The notes: generated from the letters alone by a model not told the origin. Shown: positions 8,655-17,789, counted from the first letter of the stretch. The stretch: DNA of 64,000 nucleotides from JARRKU01 sp050288425 (GCA_050288425.1 JBNKDU010000034.1:1-64000); one strand, 5' to 3'. Translations and numbers: made by a program.

Positions 8655-9452
8655 ATGAGTTTTATCAAGATCGAACACCTGACCAAGATATATATGAACC
8701 GGCGCAGCAAGCCGCGGAACATCTATGATCCCGACGAACAGTCCGGGGATCATGTATTGGTGCTCAATGATATCAACATGGAGTTCGAAGAGGGGGAGAT
8801 GGTGTGTATCCTGGGGCCTTCGGGCTGCGGAAAATCCACCATGCTGCGAATCATCGCCGGTTTTGAACCCCCCACATACGGACATGTGGCCTTCGGCGAC
8901 AGGCCTGTGACCGGCCCTTCCGCCGACTCCATCTTCGTATTCCAGCACAGCGGTCTGTTCCCATGGATGACCGTTGCCGAAAATGTAGGCCTGGGGTTGC
9001 GCCACATGGGGGATCGCCAGGCCCGGGACGAAAAGATCAGTGAATATATCGAAATGGTCGAATTGGAGGAGTTCGAATCCTACTACCCCCACCAGCTATC
9101 CGGCGGCATGCAACGGCGGGTGGAACTGGCCCGTGCCTTGGCGGTCAATCCGGAAATCCTGATCATGGACGAGCCCTTCAGCGGCCTCGACTTTCTGACC
9201 CACATGAAGATGCGCGAAGAGGTGGTGAACATGCATGAATTTCTGCGCAAGACCACCCTGGTGGTGACCCACGACATCGATGACGCCCTGATCATGGGCG
9301 ATCGCGTGGTGGTGATGAGCGGACGGCCCTCCTCCATCAAGCTGATGCACTGTCTCGACTTTCCACGACCGCGGGATTTCGAACGGGATGCCGATCTGAG
9401 CCGACTGCGCAGCGAGATCTTCCTCATGCTTGGAGTCCCCTATGCTGTCTGA
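8655..9452 (+). CDS. ABC transporter ATP-binding protein, SsuB/TauB type
   Basis: 265 aa. Walker A GPSGCGKST at 54-62, Q-loop FQHSGLFPW, signature LSGGMQRRVELARAL, Walker B ILIMDEPFSGLD and H-loop VVTHDIDDA are all intact. An unusual insertion of about 18 charged residues (RRSKPRNIYDPDEQSGD) lies between the first beta strand and the region before Walker A. Works with the permease upstream. Its end overlaps the start of the binding protein gene (ATG 9442 against stop 9450-9452). Confidence 0.9.
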   Translation: MSFIKIEHLTKIYMNRRSKPRNIYDPDEQSGDHVLVLNDINMEFEEGEMVCILGPSGCGKSTMLRIIAGFEPPTYGHVAFGDRPVTGPSADSIFVFQHSGLFPWMTVAENVGLGLRHMGDRQARDEKISEYIEMVELEEFESYYPHQLSGGMQRRVELARALAVNPEILIMDEPFSGLDFLTHMKMREEVVNMHEFLRKTTLVVTHDIDDALIMGDRVVVMSGRPSSIKLMHCLDFPRPRDFERDADLSRLRSEIFLMLGVPYAV

Positions 9453-10485
9453 GATCTGGAATCGGAAAGGGTCATGGAAGTCTTATCCCTTGCGGTTGGC
9501 CCTCCTGGCGTTGGTATGGCTGGTGCTGATCGCCTGGCTGCATAACAGGCTGAACATCGAGCATGATCAGCGCGAGATCGTCAAGATGGGCTATATGCCG
9601 GTCGTCACCAATCTGGCGGCACCCTTGCTGGACTATGCCAGCGCCCGGACAGATACGGCGGTACGGTTCAAGGCGATCAAGTTTGCTTCCTTTGCCGAAA
9701 TGGCCGAAGCCCTCCGCGGCGGCGAAATCCAGGCCGCTTTCATCATCGCGCCGTTGTCCATCGTGTTGCGTCAGCAGGGCGAGGATGTAAAGGTGGTCTA
9801 TATCGGCAATCGGCACGAGAGCACCCTCGTGGTTCAAAAGCGATTGAAGGTCCGGTCGCTGAAAGACCTGGTCGGCCACACCATCGCAGTGCCCATGCGC
9901 TATTCCGGACACAACCTGGGGATCTTGCAGGCCATTGCCGATGCCGGACTGGAGGGGCAGATCCGCATCGTGGAGATGAACCCACCCGACATGGCTTCGG
10001 CCTTGGACACCGGCTCCCTGGATGCGTATTTCGTGGGCGAGCCCTTTGCCGCCCAGACCCTGCGGTCCGGTTCGGCCGATCTGCTTTTTTATGTGGAGAA
10101 GATCTGGCCCGGCTTCATCTGCAACTTGCTGTTGGTCAAGCAGAAATTCATCGACGAGCATGCCGATTCGGTCCGTCGACTGGTCGAAGGTGCGGTGCGC
10201 TCGGGCTTATGGGCCGACCGGCATGAAAAAGAGGCGGCCGACATCGCCTCGCAATACTGGGGGCAACCCAAAGAGTTGGTCGATTATGCCCTCAGTACTC
10301 CCCAAGGCCGAATCGTGTATGATCGATACACACCCGTGGAGGCCGAATTACAGCAGATAGCCGATTTGATGATGCGCTACGACTTGTTGAAGGAGGCAGA
10401 TGTGTCCGGCCTGACCTATGACCGATTTGCGCGTGAGGCCGATATCACCGGAGTCGGCGGCGTCGAGACCATCCTGAAGAAATGA
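9442..10485 (+). CDS. ABC substrate-binding protein, SsuA/NMT1-like, membrane-anchored
   Basis: 347 aa from ATG 9442 (TTG 9430 also in frame). Type II periplasmic-binding fold of the nitrate/sulfonate/bicarbonate family: the first strand after the anchor (GYMPVVTNLAAPL), a central VGHTIAVPMRYSGHNL segment and a C-terminal helical half. The N-terminus has one TM helix near residues 16-34 with no lipobox Cys and no clear cleavage site, so it is predicted to stay tethered to the inner membrane. Last gene of the importer operon, tail to tail with the coiled-coil gene at 10510-11118. Confidence 0.8.
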   Translation: MLSEIWNRKGSWKSYPLRLALLALVWLVLIAWLHNRLNIEHDQREIVKMGYMPVVTNLAAPLLDYASARTDTAVRFKAIKFASFAEMAEALRGGEIQAAFIIAPLSIVLRQQGEDVKVVYIGNRHESTLVVQKRLKVRSLKDLVGHTIAVPMRYSGHNLGILQAIADAGLEGQIRIVEMNPPDMASALDTGSLDAYFVGEPFAAQTLRSGSADLLFYVEKIWPGFICNLLLVKQKFIDEHADSVRRLVEGAVRSGLWADRHEKEAADIASQYWGQPKELVDYALSTPQGRIVYDRYTPVEAELQQIADLMMRYDLLKEADVSGLTYDRFAREADITGVGGVETILKK

Positions 10486-10509
10486 CGGTTTATCCTTCGG
10501 GGGGATGAA

Positions 10510-11118
10510 TCAAAGATTGCGCAGGCTGTCCAACTCCTTCTGCAGCTCTTCCAGTTGTGCTTTAAGACTTACGACCTGCGAGCTGAGCCGCTCCTCCACC
10601 TCGCTCATGGCCTGCTGGAACCGTCGGTATTCGACATATTCGGCGTCTTCCGCGGTAGCGGCCTTTTCGCCGATCGGCCGCTTCTGGGTCACCACGCCAT
10701 GTTGCGTATCCACCTGCACCTTGAGTTTCTTAAATGCCAGAATCTCCTTGGCCACAATACGCTTTTTCGCCGATTCATCCAGCCGCTCTCCGGCGGCCAG
10801 TTGCTCGATGCTGGCAAAAACGGACATGACGCGTTTGATGGCATCCTGATGCGCCTGGGCTTTACGCTTGCGGATATATCCCCCCACGGCACGCAGCATT
10901 CGCAGCAGGGTATGTACATACCGGTCCGCCTCGTATCTCGGCAGAAGAACATCGGTCTCTTCAATCAGGTCGGTGAGGCACGATTCGGTGATTTCCCAGT
11001 CAATGGAAAGTACCAGGGATTTTAATCTTTCCAGAGTCGCGGCGGACTGACCGCCCGGGGGAGGTGTTTTCTCATCACCGAAAAAATCGTCCAGGCGATT
11101 CTCGATATCATTCACCAT
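10510..11118 (-). CDS. Coiled-coil protein downstream of mglA-like gene
   Basis: 202 aa from ATG at 11118, with AAGGAG about 11 nt upstream; the frame extends further to 11181 but overlaps the mglA end. Mostly alpha-helical and charged, with a predicted C-terminal coiled coil (residues ~165-200, heptads ending LKAQLEELQKELDSLRNL). No domain recognised. It is the third gene of a minus-strand operon MglB-MglA-this protein, so it may be a regulator or effector of the MglA-like GTPase; that is inferred from position only. Confidence 0.65.
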   Translation of the reverse strand: MVNDIENRLDDFFGDEKTPPPGGQSAATLERLKSLVLSIDWEITESCLTDLIEETDVLLPRYEADRYVHTLLRMLRAVGGYIRKRKAQAHQDAIKRVMSVFASIEQLAAGERLDESAKKRIVAKEILAFKKLKVQVDTQHGVVTQKRPIGEKAATAEDAEYVEYRRFQQAMSEVEERLSSQVVSLKAQLEELQKELDSLRNL

Positions 11119-11152
11119 GCTTTCTCTTTTCTCCTTATTCAATGCCGGCCTC

Positions 11153-11761
11153 CTATGCCAATTGGTCCTGAAGCGATACAATCGTCGTTGAAATCGCTTT
11201 CTTTACCGTGGGAATCACATTATCTCCCGTTACGGCGCTGGATGCAAATACGGGCGCCTTGAGGCGTGCGTTCAAGTCCTCGTCCATGGTTTCGATATCC
11301 ATGATGGGCACACCGGCTTCGGCCAAATCACGTTTGTTGTACTGCATGACGATGGGGTAAGTACCGTAGAGATCAATGTCATAAAACGCCAGGTTTTCTT
11401 TCAGATTCTCAAGTGCATACAAGTTTTTTTCGCGCATCACAGTCATCGAGTCGGCAACGAAGACCACGCCGTCTGCACCCTTGAGCACCAGTTTGCGTGT
11501 GGCATTGTACTTGACCTGCCCGGGAACCGTGTAGAGCTGGGTCTTGATTTTATATCCCTGGATCTGTCCCAGGTCGAACGGCAGGAAGTCGAAGAACAAA
11601 GTCCGATCACCATGGGTTTTGATACTGACCATGTCAGAGAGGATCCGGTGTCGAATTTTGCTGAAAATATATTCCAGGTTGGTGGTCTTACCGCCACGCC
11701 CCGGTCCGACGTATACGATTTTTATCTGAACTTCTTTCTTTTTTATATGAATAACCGCCAC
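11153..11761 (-). CDS. mglA: MglA-like small GTPase
   Basis: 202 aa, typical MglA length. P-loop GPGRGGKTTN at 19-28, the MglA-specific switch motif TVPGQ followed by YNATRKLVLKGADGVVFVADS, and base-recognition motif NKRD. In Myxococcus MglA is a polarity switch for gliding and type IV pili, with MglB as its GAP and a Frz chemosensory pathway upstream. Here the gene follows an MglB-like gene by 66 bp and lies near a chemosensory operon, which supports a similar polarity role (inference). Confidence 0.88.
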   Translation of the reverse strand: MAVIHIKKKEVQIKIVYVGPGRGGKTTNLEYIFSKIRHRILSDMVSIKTHGDRTLFFDFLPFDLGQIQGYKIKTQLYTVPGQVKYNATRKLVLKGADGVVFVADSMTVMREKNLYALENLKENLAFYDIDLYGTYPIVMQYNKRDLAEAGVPIMDIETMDEDLNARLKAPVFASSAVTGDNVIPTVKKAISTTIVSLQDQLA

Positions 11762-11827
11762 GCGAATATCCTTGGTCCCTACAGTCGATCCTGGTTCAAT
11801 AAGACTTCGGCCATAGACACGGCGGCA

Positions 11828-12232
11828 CTATATTTGTTTGGTCTTTTCGAATATCGTAGTAATCTTCTCGATGGCCTCGTCGACTTTCAGCCGCAGATAG
11901 CCCAGAGAGACATCGTTTCCGAAAATCGTCACCAGCAGAAAGTCGTCCATCACTTTGCTGAAGTGGATATTTTCGTTTTTGCCCTTATGAAACAGCAGGG
12001 CAAAATCATCTTCTCCGATGATGGCGGCCATGGCACAGACGGCTCCGAAATTACCCGCGGCCAAAGCGGCCAGGGAATATACGTCATGGCCGACCTGACC
12101 ATTGTCTAGATTGGCGATGATGTTGCCCGCCATGTCGATGAGGATGACACATTTGAGCCCTAAATCCATCAAGTCCTTTTGTAGAACTTCTTCAATTCCA
12201 TCCAGCTGTTCTTGATCAAGTATGTAGGACAA
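11828..12232 (-). CDS. mglB: MglB-like roadblock/LC7 protein
   Basis: 134 aa, a single roadblock/LC7 domain with the alternating beta/helix pattern and conserved central segment (CVILIDMAGNIIANLDNG ... VYSLAALAAGNFGA). MglB homodimers are GAPs for MglA; the partner lies immediately downstream on the same strand. Same length class as other MglB-like proteins. First gene of the three-gene unit, with its promoter presumably in 12233-12597. Confidence 0.82.
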   Translation of the reverse strand: MSYILDQEQLDGIEEVLQKDLMDLGLKCVILIDMAGNIIANLDNGQVGHDVYSLAALAAGNFGAVCAMAAIIGEDDFALLFHKGKNENIHFSKVMDDFLLVTIFGNDVSLGYLRLKVDEAIEKITTIFEKTKQI

Positions 12233-12597
12233 TGGTTTTCCTCCTGTGGAAATAAGTTGGTGTTTCCTAGGGCGTAATGTTGAGTTGTGCCGCGCTTTCT
12301 TACTCTTCGAGCATGACGCCGCATCGTTATCGTATTCGCACCAATACCAGCTTGGGCATCATAACCGCTCACTACCTTGTCCGTGTCCCAGTATAAAATT
12401 GGCATTGGGTATGTGGCGGAATGATAGAAAATCGTGTTAGTTCAATGGAGTATAGAGAATTGCGGGCCGAGTGTCAAATAAAAAGAGGGACCGGACACCA
12501 TGGCGACCGATCAGAATCGGAAAATAAAACTCGTCTTGATTTCAAGGAGATATCTGCGCTATAGAAGAGGAACAGCCATCGTACAGGGAGCGCCGCC
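12233..12597. other. Divergent intergenic region, no gene seen
   Basis: 365 bp between mglB (minus) and the PilZ gene (plus). No ORF with a credible start and no RNA gene seen. A TATACT hexamer on the minus strand (within 12390-12410) could be a -10 for mglB but lacks a good -35. A small hairpin-forming repeat CCGAT/ATCGG lies near 12505-12520. Confidence 0.5.
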
Positions 12598-13203
12598 ATG
12601 GTTCGATCCGCAGCCCAAATCGAGAAACAGACGATTGTCACCAGGTTATCCGTTTCAATATACAGCATGACCGACGCGCAATTGATCCAGTTGCTCCGAT
12701 CTCTGGAAAACGACACCTTCGCCGACGAGGAAAAAGATGAAGAGGTCCTGGCCCGGATCGCGCCGGACAAAGGCCCCGGGTTGCAGCGGCAGATCCTGAT
12801 CGCCCGCTTGTTCGTCCTCATCAATCAGTTGGACAAGGATACGCTCCTGCAGCGCCTGCGTACCGTCAAACATCCTGATTTCAAGTGGGTCCGGGAATAT
12901 CCGCGGCTCGCCTGCTACTTGATGGTCGATTTCGCCGCCGGCGGCAAGGCGTACCGCAGTTGTATTCGCGATATCAGTGCCAGCGGGGTGTTTATCGAAA
13001 CGGCCGACGCCTTTCAAATCGGCCAGGAGATCGCACTCTGTTTCACCCTTGCGGATTCCAACGAAATGCTGCCTTTCAAGGTCGCCGGCAAGGTAACCCG
13101 CCTTTATCCCGACGGCATCGGCGTCCAATATCTGAACATGTCCGGCTACCAACGTGAAATCATCAACGCGCTGGTGAAGCAGGCATCCCGCCGAATAAAA
13201 TAG
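12598..13203 (+). CDS. PilZ domain protein
   Basis: 201 aa. N-terminal helical region (~1-90) and a C-terminal PilZ domain (~95-200) with both c-di-GMP contacts: RxxxR (REYPR) and DxSxxG (DISASG). Binding of c-di-GMP is therefore likely. The ATG at 12598 follows GGGAG at 12587-12591. Stands alone, divergent from mglB and convergent with the MinD-like gene. Likely links c-di-GMP to motility or pili (inference from neighbours). Confidence 0.88.
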   Translation: MVRSAAQIEKQTIVTRLSVSIYSMTDAQLIQLLRSLENDTFADEEKDEEVLARIAPDKGPGLQRQILIARLFVLINQLDKDTLLQRLRTVKHPDFKWVREYPRLACYLMVDFAAGGKAYRSCIRDISASGVFIETADAFQIGQEIALCFTLADSNEMLPFKVAGKVTRLYPDGIGVQYLNMSGYQREIINALVKQASRRIK

Positions 13204-13277
13204 GGAATATACAGATTCGGTCCTGAGCCGGTCAGTTTCCCGGTCGAGCCACCGCCCACGCCGGGACGGCAGACGAT

Positions 13278-14222
13278 TCAGTGAACCATCGGGGTTTGAT
13301 TCAAGAGGCGCTGGACGATGGCGGTGGCATTCTTGCGCGATGCGCAATCCACAGGCAACCGGGTCAACGGCATCATTTGCGAGACCATCTTTTCGATGAG
13401 GGGGTCGTAGCCGATGGTGCCCAGTTCCGCCGCGCGAATGGTCAGATATTTTTCGGCCACCAATTGAATGATGCGACCAGCGCGGTGGTCTTGTGGCTCG
13501 CGGGCCATATTGGTGATCAACCAGGGTCGTATCCTGGCGATGGATTCCTGGAGTTCCGTCACCATTTGGGGATTGTAGGCATTGGATACGGCATTGAACA
13601 GATCGTGAATGGTGCGCATCCGACTTTCATTCTTGGGATCCATGGCTGTTCTGATCAGGTTCTGCAAGGACGGCCGTTGGCTGGCGATACGGCTCAGCTT
13701 GCGGTAGATTGTGTTGCGCACGAACCCGTAAGCGTTCTGAATCGAGATCGGTTGGGGAGTCACCACAACGATGGGGTGGTCGGCCACCAGAAAAAAATCG
13801 AGCACATTGTATGAGTTGCCCGCGCCCAAATCCAGGATGACATGATCGGCGGCGAGTTGCGTAAGGCCCTGGACGATCTTGTTCTTCTGGGCGTACTGCG
13901 GGTTGGCCAGCGAAAGGATCTCGCTGGCGCCGCAAATCAGCTGCAACCCATGTTCCCCGGTCCGGACACAGATATCTTCAAGTGTTTTGTATTTCCGGGT
14001 GACGAAATCATTCAATGTGCGCACAGGTGTCTTGATGCCCATCAATGTGTGCAGGTTGGCACCGCCGAGGTCGGCATCGATGAGCACCGTGCGCTGATTC
14101 CGTTGCGCCAGGGCCATGGCCAACAGGATGCTGACCAGGCTTTTGCCCACCCCGCCCTTGCCTCCGCCGACGGCCCAGATTTTCGGTGACTGTTTCTTTT
14201 GCTCCATGGCTGGATCGTGCAC
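13278..14222 (-). CDS. MinD/FlhG-like P-loop ATPase
   Basis: 314 aa. Deviant Walker A GGGKGGVGKS at 19-28, LIDADLGGANLH switch, Walker B VILDLGAG. Resembles FlhG/MinD-family ATPases that set polar localisation or number of surface organelles. The GTG at 14222 is preferred because GAGGGG lies 6 nt upstream, whereas ATG 14207 has no such site. Last gene of a minus-strand operon after the cNMP/PilZ protein (11-bp gap). No flagellar gene is adjacent, so the organelle it serves is unknown. Confidence 0.82.
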   Translation of the reverse strand: MHDPAMEQKKQSPKIWAVGGGKGGVGKSLVSILLAMALAQRNQRTVLIDADLGGANLHTLMGIKTPVRTLNDFVTRKYKTLEDICVRTGEHGLQLICGASEILSLANPQYAQKNKIVQGLTQLAADHVILDLGAGNSYNVLDFFLVADHPIVVVTPQPISIQNAYGFVRNTIYRKLSRIASQRPSLQNLIRTAMDPKNESRMRTIHDLFNAVSNAYNPQMVTELQESIARIRPWLITNMAREPQDHRAGRIIQLVAEKYLTIRAAELGTIGYDPLIEKMVSQMMPLTRLPVDCASRKNATAIVQRLLNQTPMVH

Positions 14223-14233
14223 GGATTACCCCT

Positions 14234-15448
14234 CTACCCCTCGTTTGGCTGATCGGTCCCTTCCGGTTTGATCAAGGAATCCCACAGGCTCCATAACAGG
14301 TTTTGCTCTCCAACACTTCCCGAGCAGTATTCGATCAGCAATTCGCGATCCGTCGGGTGAAGGGCGTCGAAACGAATGCCGATATAGGTGGATTTTCCCT
14401 TATCCGTGGTGTGTTCGCGATGCCAGACGATCTTGCCGGTTAAATTGAGAACGGCGACCTCGTTGAGCAGGTCGAGGGTCATGTCGACGGCAATGCTTTT
14501 CTTGAAGTGCCGGTGTGCATCGGTTTCGGGCCCCAGATCGATGCACATGCCCCCCAGCGACAGATCCAGGGCAATTCCCGTATGCAGAAAATCTTCGCGG
14601 AACCGGTCGCCGGCCGAAGGAGAGATTTCTACCTTGGTGGGCAAGCCATAGCGCACGGCTCGACGCACCATCTGCCATGCGCGGTCGCATTTTTCAACAT
14701 TATCGGGCTTATGGATATCTTTGAGCAGGGTTTCGATAGTCGGATATTTTCGGCACGCATCGCAGAGCACCGGCTTGGAGATCTTGACCAACTCCACTTC
14801 GGTAACGGCGACCACATCGGTGTAGGAGGTGGTGGGTCGATCCAGCGGGAATATGTTTCCGAAGAGATCGTTGGCCCCCAGCAGGATCGGCTCGAGCTCC
14901 ACGCCGGCCCGGGAAGCCTCCATCTGGCATTCCGGCGACATGGTCTCCGCCAGGGTTCCTCCCACGACGAAGTAGATTTCATTGGCCGGATCGTCCACAC
15001 AGGCGATCTTTTCGCCGGTTGCAAGCCGCACGCGAACCAGTCGCAGCATGATGGTCACCAACTGGGGATAGCTCAGCCCCGCCCAGAAACGCTGCAACGG
15101 CGTATGCTGGGCGCCTTTGGTGCTCAACAGCTTCTGGAAGGCCTTGCCCTCGGCATGGGTGGGTTTTTGAATGCCCCACTGCAGGATTTTGGAGACGATG
15201 GCCTGGAGATTCATGCCGCGTTCGATGAACATCCGGGACGCCTCGTCGAAGGCCACCATGGCCTTGTCCAGGTCGCTCCTTTCCACCAGCAAGTCGGCAT
15301 ATTTCCGCCTCAGGATGGGATCGTCCGGGTAGATATCCAAAATTTCGTTAAACTCGTCCACAGACTCGATGGCCAGCGTACCATCCAGGACGCGCTGCAT
15401 GATACTGTACTGGTGGTCGTCGGGCAGATTCATGGAAATCTTCATCAT
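14234..15448 (-). CDS. Cyclic nucleotide-binding and PilZ-like two-domain protein
   Basis: 404 aa. N-terminal helical/TPR-like part (~10-110), a cNMP-binding-like beta roll (~120-240, with VRLATGEKIACVDDPANEIYFVVGG and a phosphate-cassette-like region), and a C-terminal PilZ-like domain (~270-390) with DLSLGGMCID. The arginine pair of canonical PilZ is not obvious, so c-di-GMP binding is uncertain. Its start codon overlaps the stop of the upstream small coiled-coil gene (TAATG at 15450-15446), implying translational coupling. Probably a second-messenger sensor working with the MinD-like ATPase downstream. Confidence 0.75.
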   Translation of the reverse strand: MMKISMNLPDDHQYSIMQRVLDGTLAIESVDEFNEILDIYPDDPILRRKYADLLVERSDLDKAMVAFDEASRMFIERGMNLQAIVSKILQWGIQKPTHAEGKAFQKLLSTKGAQHTPLQRFWAGLSYPQLVTIMLRLVRVRLATGEKIACVDDPANEIYFVVGGTLAETMSPECQMEASRAGVELEPILLGANDLFGNIFPLDRPTTSYTDVVAVTEVELVKISKPVLCDACRKYPTIETLLKDIHKPDNVEKCDRAWQMVRRAVRYGLPTKVEISPSAGDRFREDFLHTGIALDLSLGGMCIDLGPETDAHRHFKKSIAVDMTLDLLNEVAVLNLTGKIVWHREHTTDKGKSTYIGIRFDALHPTDRELLIEYCSGSVGEQNLLWSLWDSLIKPEGTDQPNEG

Positions 15449-15789
15449 TACCGCGGGTCCCCCATGCGAATCGACTCGATCAACGTGTTGATGCGTTGAT
15501 TGAGCAATTCGCTTTTCTGATAGGTCAACCGAATGGTCTCGTACAATGGCTGGATACGGCGATCCAGGGCCAGAAACATGTTGGTCACATAAGCCAGCCG
15601 TTGGTTGATGGTATCGATTTGTTGCTGAAGGGCCGCCAGGTCATTGGGCCTTTCCGTCAGAAGGCGTTCTTCTTGAAATTCCACGATCATTTGTTCGAGA
15701 TCGTTCTTTTCTTCGGCGGAAAGGCCGAGATTGAATTCAAAATTGGGTTGACCGGGCATCTTCGATTTCCCGAAACGGGTCCCTATCAT
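15448..15789 (-). CDS. Small coiled-coil protein of unknown function
   Basis: 113 aa (83-aa or other shorter forms possible; ATG 15759 is an alternative start). Highly helical with heptad-like pattern over residues ~25-105, no Cys, no TM. Translationally coupled to the cNMP/PilZ gene. Lies 20 bp after the AMIN-like membrane protein gene in the same operon. No family recognised; a structural partner of its neighbours is the simplest guess. Confidence 0.6.
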   Translation of the reverse strand: MIGTRFGKSKMPGQPNFEFNLGLSAEEKNDLEQMIVEFQEERLLTERPNDLAALQQQIDTINQRLAYVTNMFLALDRRIQPLYETIRLTYQKSELLNQRINTLIESIRMGDPR

Positions 15790-15809
15790 TGCAAATGTAA
15801 ACGTCGCGG

Positions 15810-16730
15810 CTATGCTTCTTCATAGCGTTTCAACTGTTCCTGGATTTGTTCATCGAGCGAGGCGATGCGTTCATCCTGGTTTTTCAAGTAAGCCCGGACT
15901 CCGAGCGCTTCCCGTCCGTCGCTCCAACGGTGCCGTGCCAGCAGCATCAACAGCAGCAGCGCCAGGATGACGATGGTCATGACAACCAGTATGACCACCA
16001 GGTAAAACTGCAGGCGATTGGAGACCGGCCGGGACGGGGGGGAGAGGCTGTCCGTATCGGGCCCGGCTGCCGATGCGGCTCCGCTTTCGATATCCGTCTC
16101 TTTGAGGATCGGGCGTCGGGGCTGGGGCACCTCTGTGGCGGTATTCGCGGCCGGCTGGGGTATCGGCGTCGGCCGCGCGTCGACGTCTATCTCCGGGGCA
16201 ATGACGGCCGCCGTCGGTTGGGGGTTGCTCGTGGATATTGCGGATGTCGTCGCGGGAGATGGAGGCGCTGCCCTGTCCAACACCGTCGGTGTCGACTCGG
16301 GGTCGGCTGCAGTTGCAGGCAGGGCCGCCAGAGGATGAATATCGAGGACGATTCGCGGCGGTTCCGCCAGGGGGAACGTTTCGAAACGAAAATGATCGAA
16401 ATCGAATTGAAAGTAGGTGAACAGCCGGCCCCGGCGATGCCAGAATTTCAGTGCCTGGACATGCTTGCTCCGGGATACGGGTATCTTGCGTTTCAGGCGG
16501 GGCAGGGTATCATCGAAGCTGACGGCCAGGACGCCATTGCTTTGCGGTTGAAAATGCGGGGCCTGGTCGGCAACGTCCAACTCGAAGACAATGCGCGTGA
16601 ATCCGTCGTACTCTCCAATGCGAACGTCCTTCAGCGCAGCACCAACGGCAGAGTCGCACCATGCCGGCAACATGGCAATAGCCAGGAGAAGCGGCAGGAG
16701 TATCGGTTTTCTGGGCATCAATCGCGTCAT
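15810..16730 (-). CDS. Secreted/membrane protein with AMIN-like domain
   Basis: 306 aa. Signal peptide (~1-31, hydrophobic ILLPLLLAIAML), an AMIN-like beta domain (~33-130; LKDVRIGEYDGFTRIVFELD), a Pro/Thr/Ala-rich linker (~135-225), one TM helix (~240-262) and a cytoplasmic helical tail. AMIN domains are found in PilQ secretins and amidases and bind peptidoglycan; the one here would lie in the periplasm and be tied through the membrane to the cytoplasmic polarity proteins encoded downstream. Gene start ATG 16730 has no strong ribosome site; ATG 16718 is possible. Confidence 0.6.
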   Translation of the reverse strand: MTRLMPRKPILLPLLLAIAMLPAWCDSAVGAALKDVRIGEYDGFTRIVFELDVADQAPHFQPQSNGVLAVSFDDTLPRLKRKIPVSRSKHVQALKFWHRRGRLFTYFQFDFDHFRFETFPLAEPPRIVLDIHPLAALPATAADPESTPTVLDRAAPPSPATTSAISTSNPQPTAAVIAPEIDVDARPTPIPQPAANTATEVPQPRRPILKETDIESGAASAAGPDTDSLSPPSRPVSNRLQFYLVVILVVMTIVILALLLLMLLARHRWSDGREALGVRAYLKNQDERIASLDEQIQEQLKRYEEA

Positions 16731-16821
16731 TATCTATTCGCCGCTTTGCGCCCATATCCACTGGGACCTAGGGTGCCGTCCAGTGCATCAGTCCGGTCAT
16801 GCGGGCGCGAATCAGGCGCAA

Positions 16822-16849
16822 ACTATCCATAAAACCTTAGAATTGTCAA
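16822..16849 (-). promoter_or_regulatory. Sigma70-type promoter for the AMIN-minD operon
   Basis: On the minus strand TTGACA (16849-16844), 16-nt spacer, GATAGT (16827-16822). It would start transcription about 85 nt before the AMIN-like gene. The -35 is perfect; the -10 matches 4 of 6. Confidence 0.5.
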
Positions 16850-16997
16850 GGTGATGGGGTGGTTTTCCCGACGAAAAACTCACCGCCGACGGGTCGCAGA
16901 CTTCCTGTCCGCTTCGCCTCCTGGCCAGTCACATGCGATTGCACTGTAAATGGGGGGATTCGGGGCGGTGGGTCGAAGTCGATCCGGATCGGGGCGG

Positions 16998-17603
16998 CTA
17001 CTGCATCAAGGCGGGAACTTCGAAACCGTCCGCTTCCAGGGCTTCACGAATGGGACCGGCGTCGCACGGGCTCAGCCGAAAGAAATAGGTGCGGTTGGTG
17101 GTTTGCTGGGCGGTCATGGCCACATTGATGATGTCGCCGCCATGCCGATGGATCAGTTGGATGGCCCGGTTCAGATCACCGGGGTCGTCTCCGGTGATGA
17201 CATCGATGCGTATGCTGCTGGAGAGCATGCCCATCATGTCGATGAACGCCCGCAGGATATCCGATTCGGTGATGATGCCCACCAGCCGCCTGGCTTTTAC
17301 AACCGGCAGACCGCTGATCTTATGCTTGTAAATAAGTTGGGCCGCGATTTCGATATCATCGTCCGGCGCCACGGTGTGGGGTTCCTTGATCATCATATCG
17401 GCGAGGGTCAAGTCGCCCAGCATCGAGGGGATCAAGGCCTGTTTGAGATCCGCCAGGGTCAACAGCCCCTGAAGCCTGTTCTGGATATCCACCACCGGCA
17501 GATGCCGTATGGAGTTGATCTTCATCAACTCGATGGCTTCCTCCACCTTGGCCTGTACCGTCACGGTGATGGGATGGGGGATCATCAAGGATCTGATTCG
17601 CAT
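16998..17603 (-). CDS. CBS-pair protein, AcuB-like
   Basis: 201 aa from ATG 17603 with AAGGA 7 nt upstream. Two CBS domains (~1-55 and ~75-130; IRSLMIPHPITV, LTLADMMIKEPHTVAPDDD) and a C-terminal ACT-like region (~135-200). AcuB-type proteins sense adenine nucleotides or ligands and regulate a partner enzyme; none is identifiable here. Sits alone downstream of the heme genes on the same strand, 186 bp after ahbD. Confidence 0.8.
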   Translation of the reverse strand: MRIRSLMIPHPITVTVQAKVEEAIELMKINSIRHLPVVDIQNRLQGLLTLADLKQALIPSMLGDLTLADMMIKEPHTVAPDDDIEIAAQLIYKHKISGLPVVKARRLVGIITESDILRAFIDMMGMLSSSIRIDVITGDDPGDLNRAIQLIHRHGGDIINVAMTAQQTTNRTYFFRLSPCDAGPIREALEADGFEVPALMQ

Positions 17604-17789
17604 GGGGTGTCCTTCTTCGATGAAATGATCGTCACGACTGGCACCAGAATAACATCGCCATTGAAATCCAGACAAGCAGTTTTTTGGCCCTGGATAGATG
17701 GGCACGCGACTGGAAAAGTCCTATCCGCTGGCGCTACGTCGACGGGACGAAGCCATCCGGATGAGTGGCCTTGGCTGTCGGTTGGCGGG

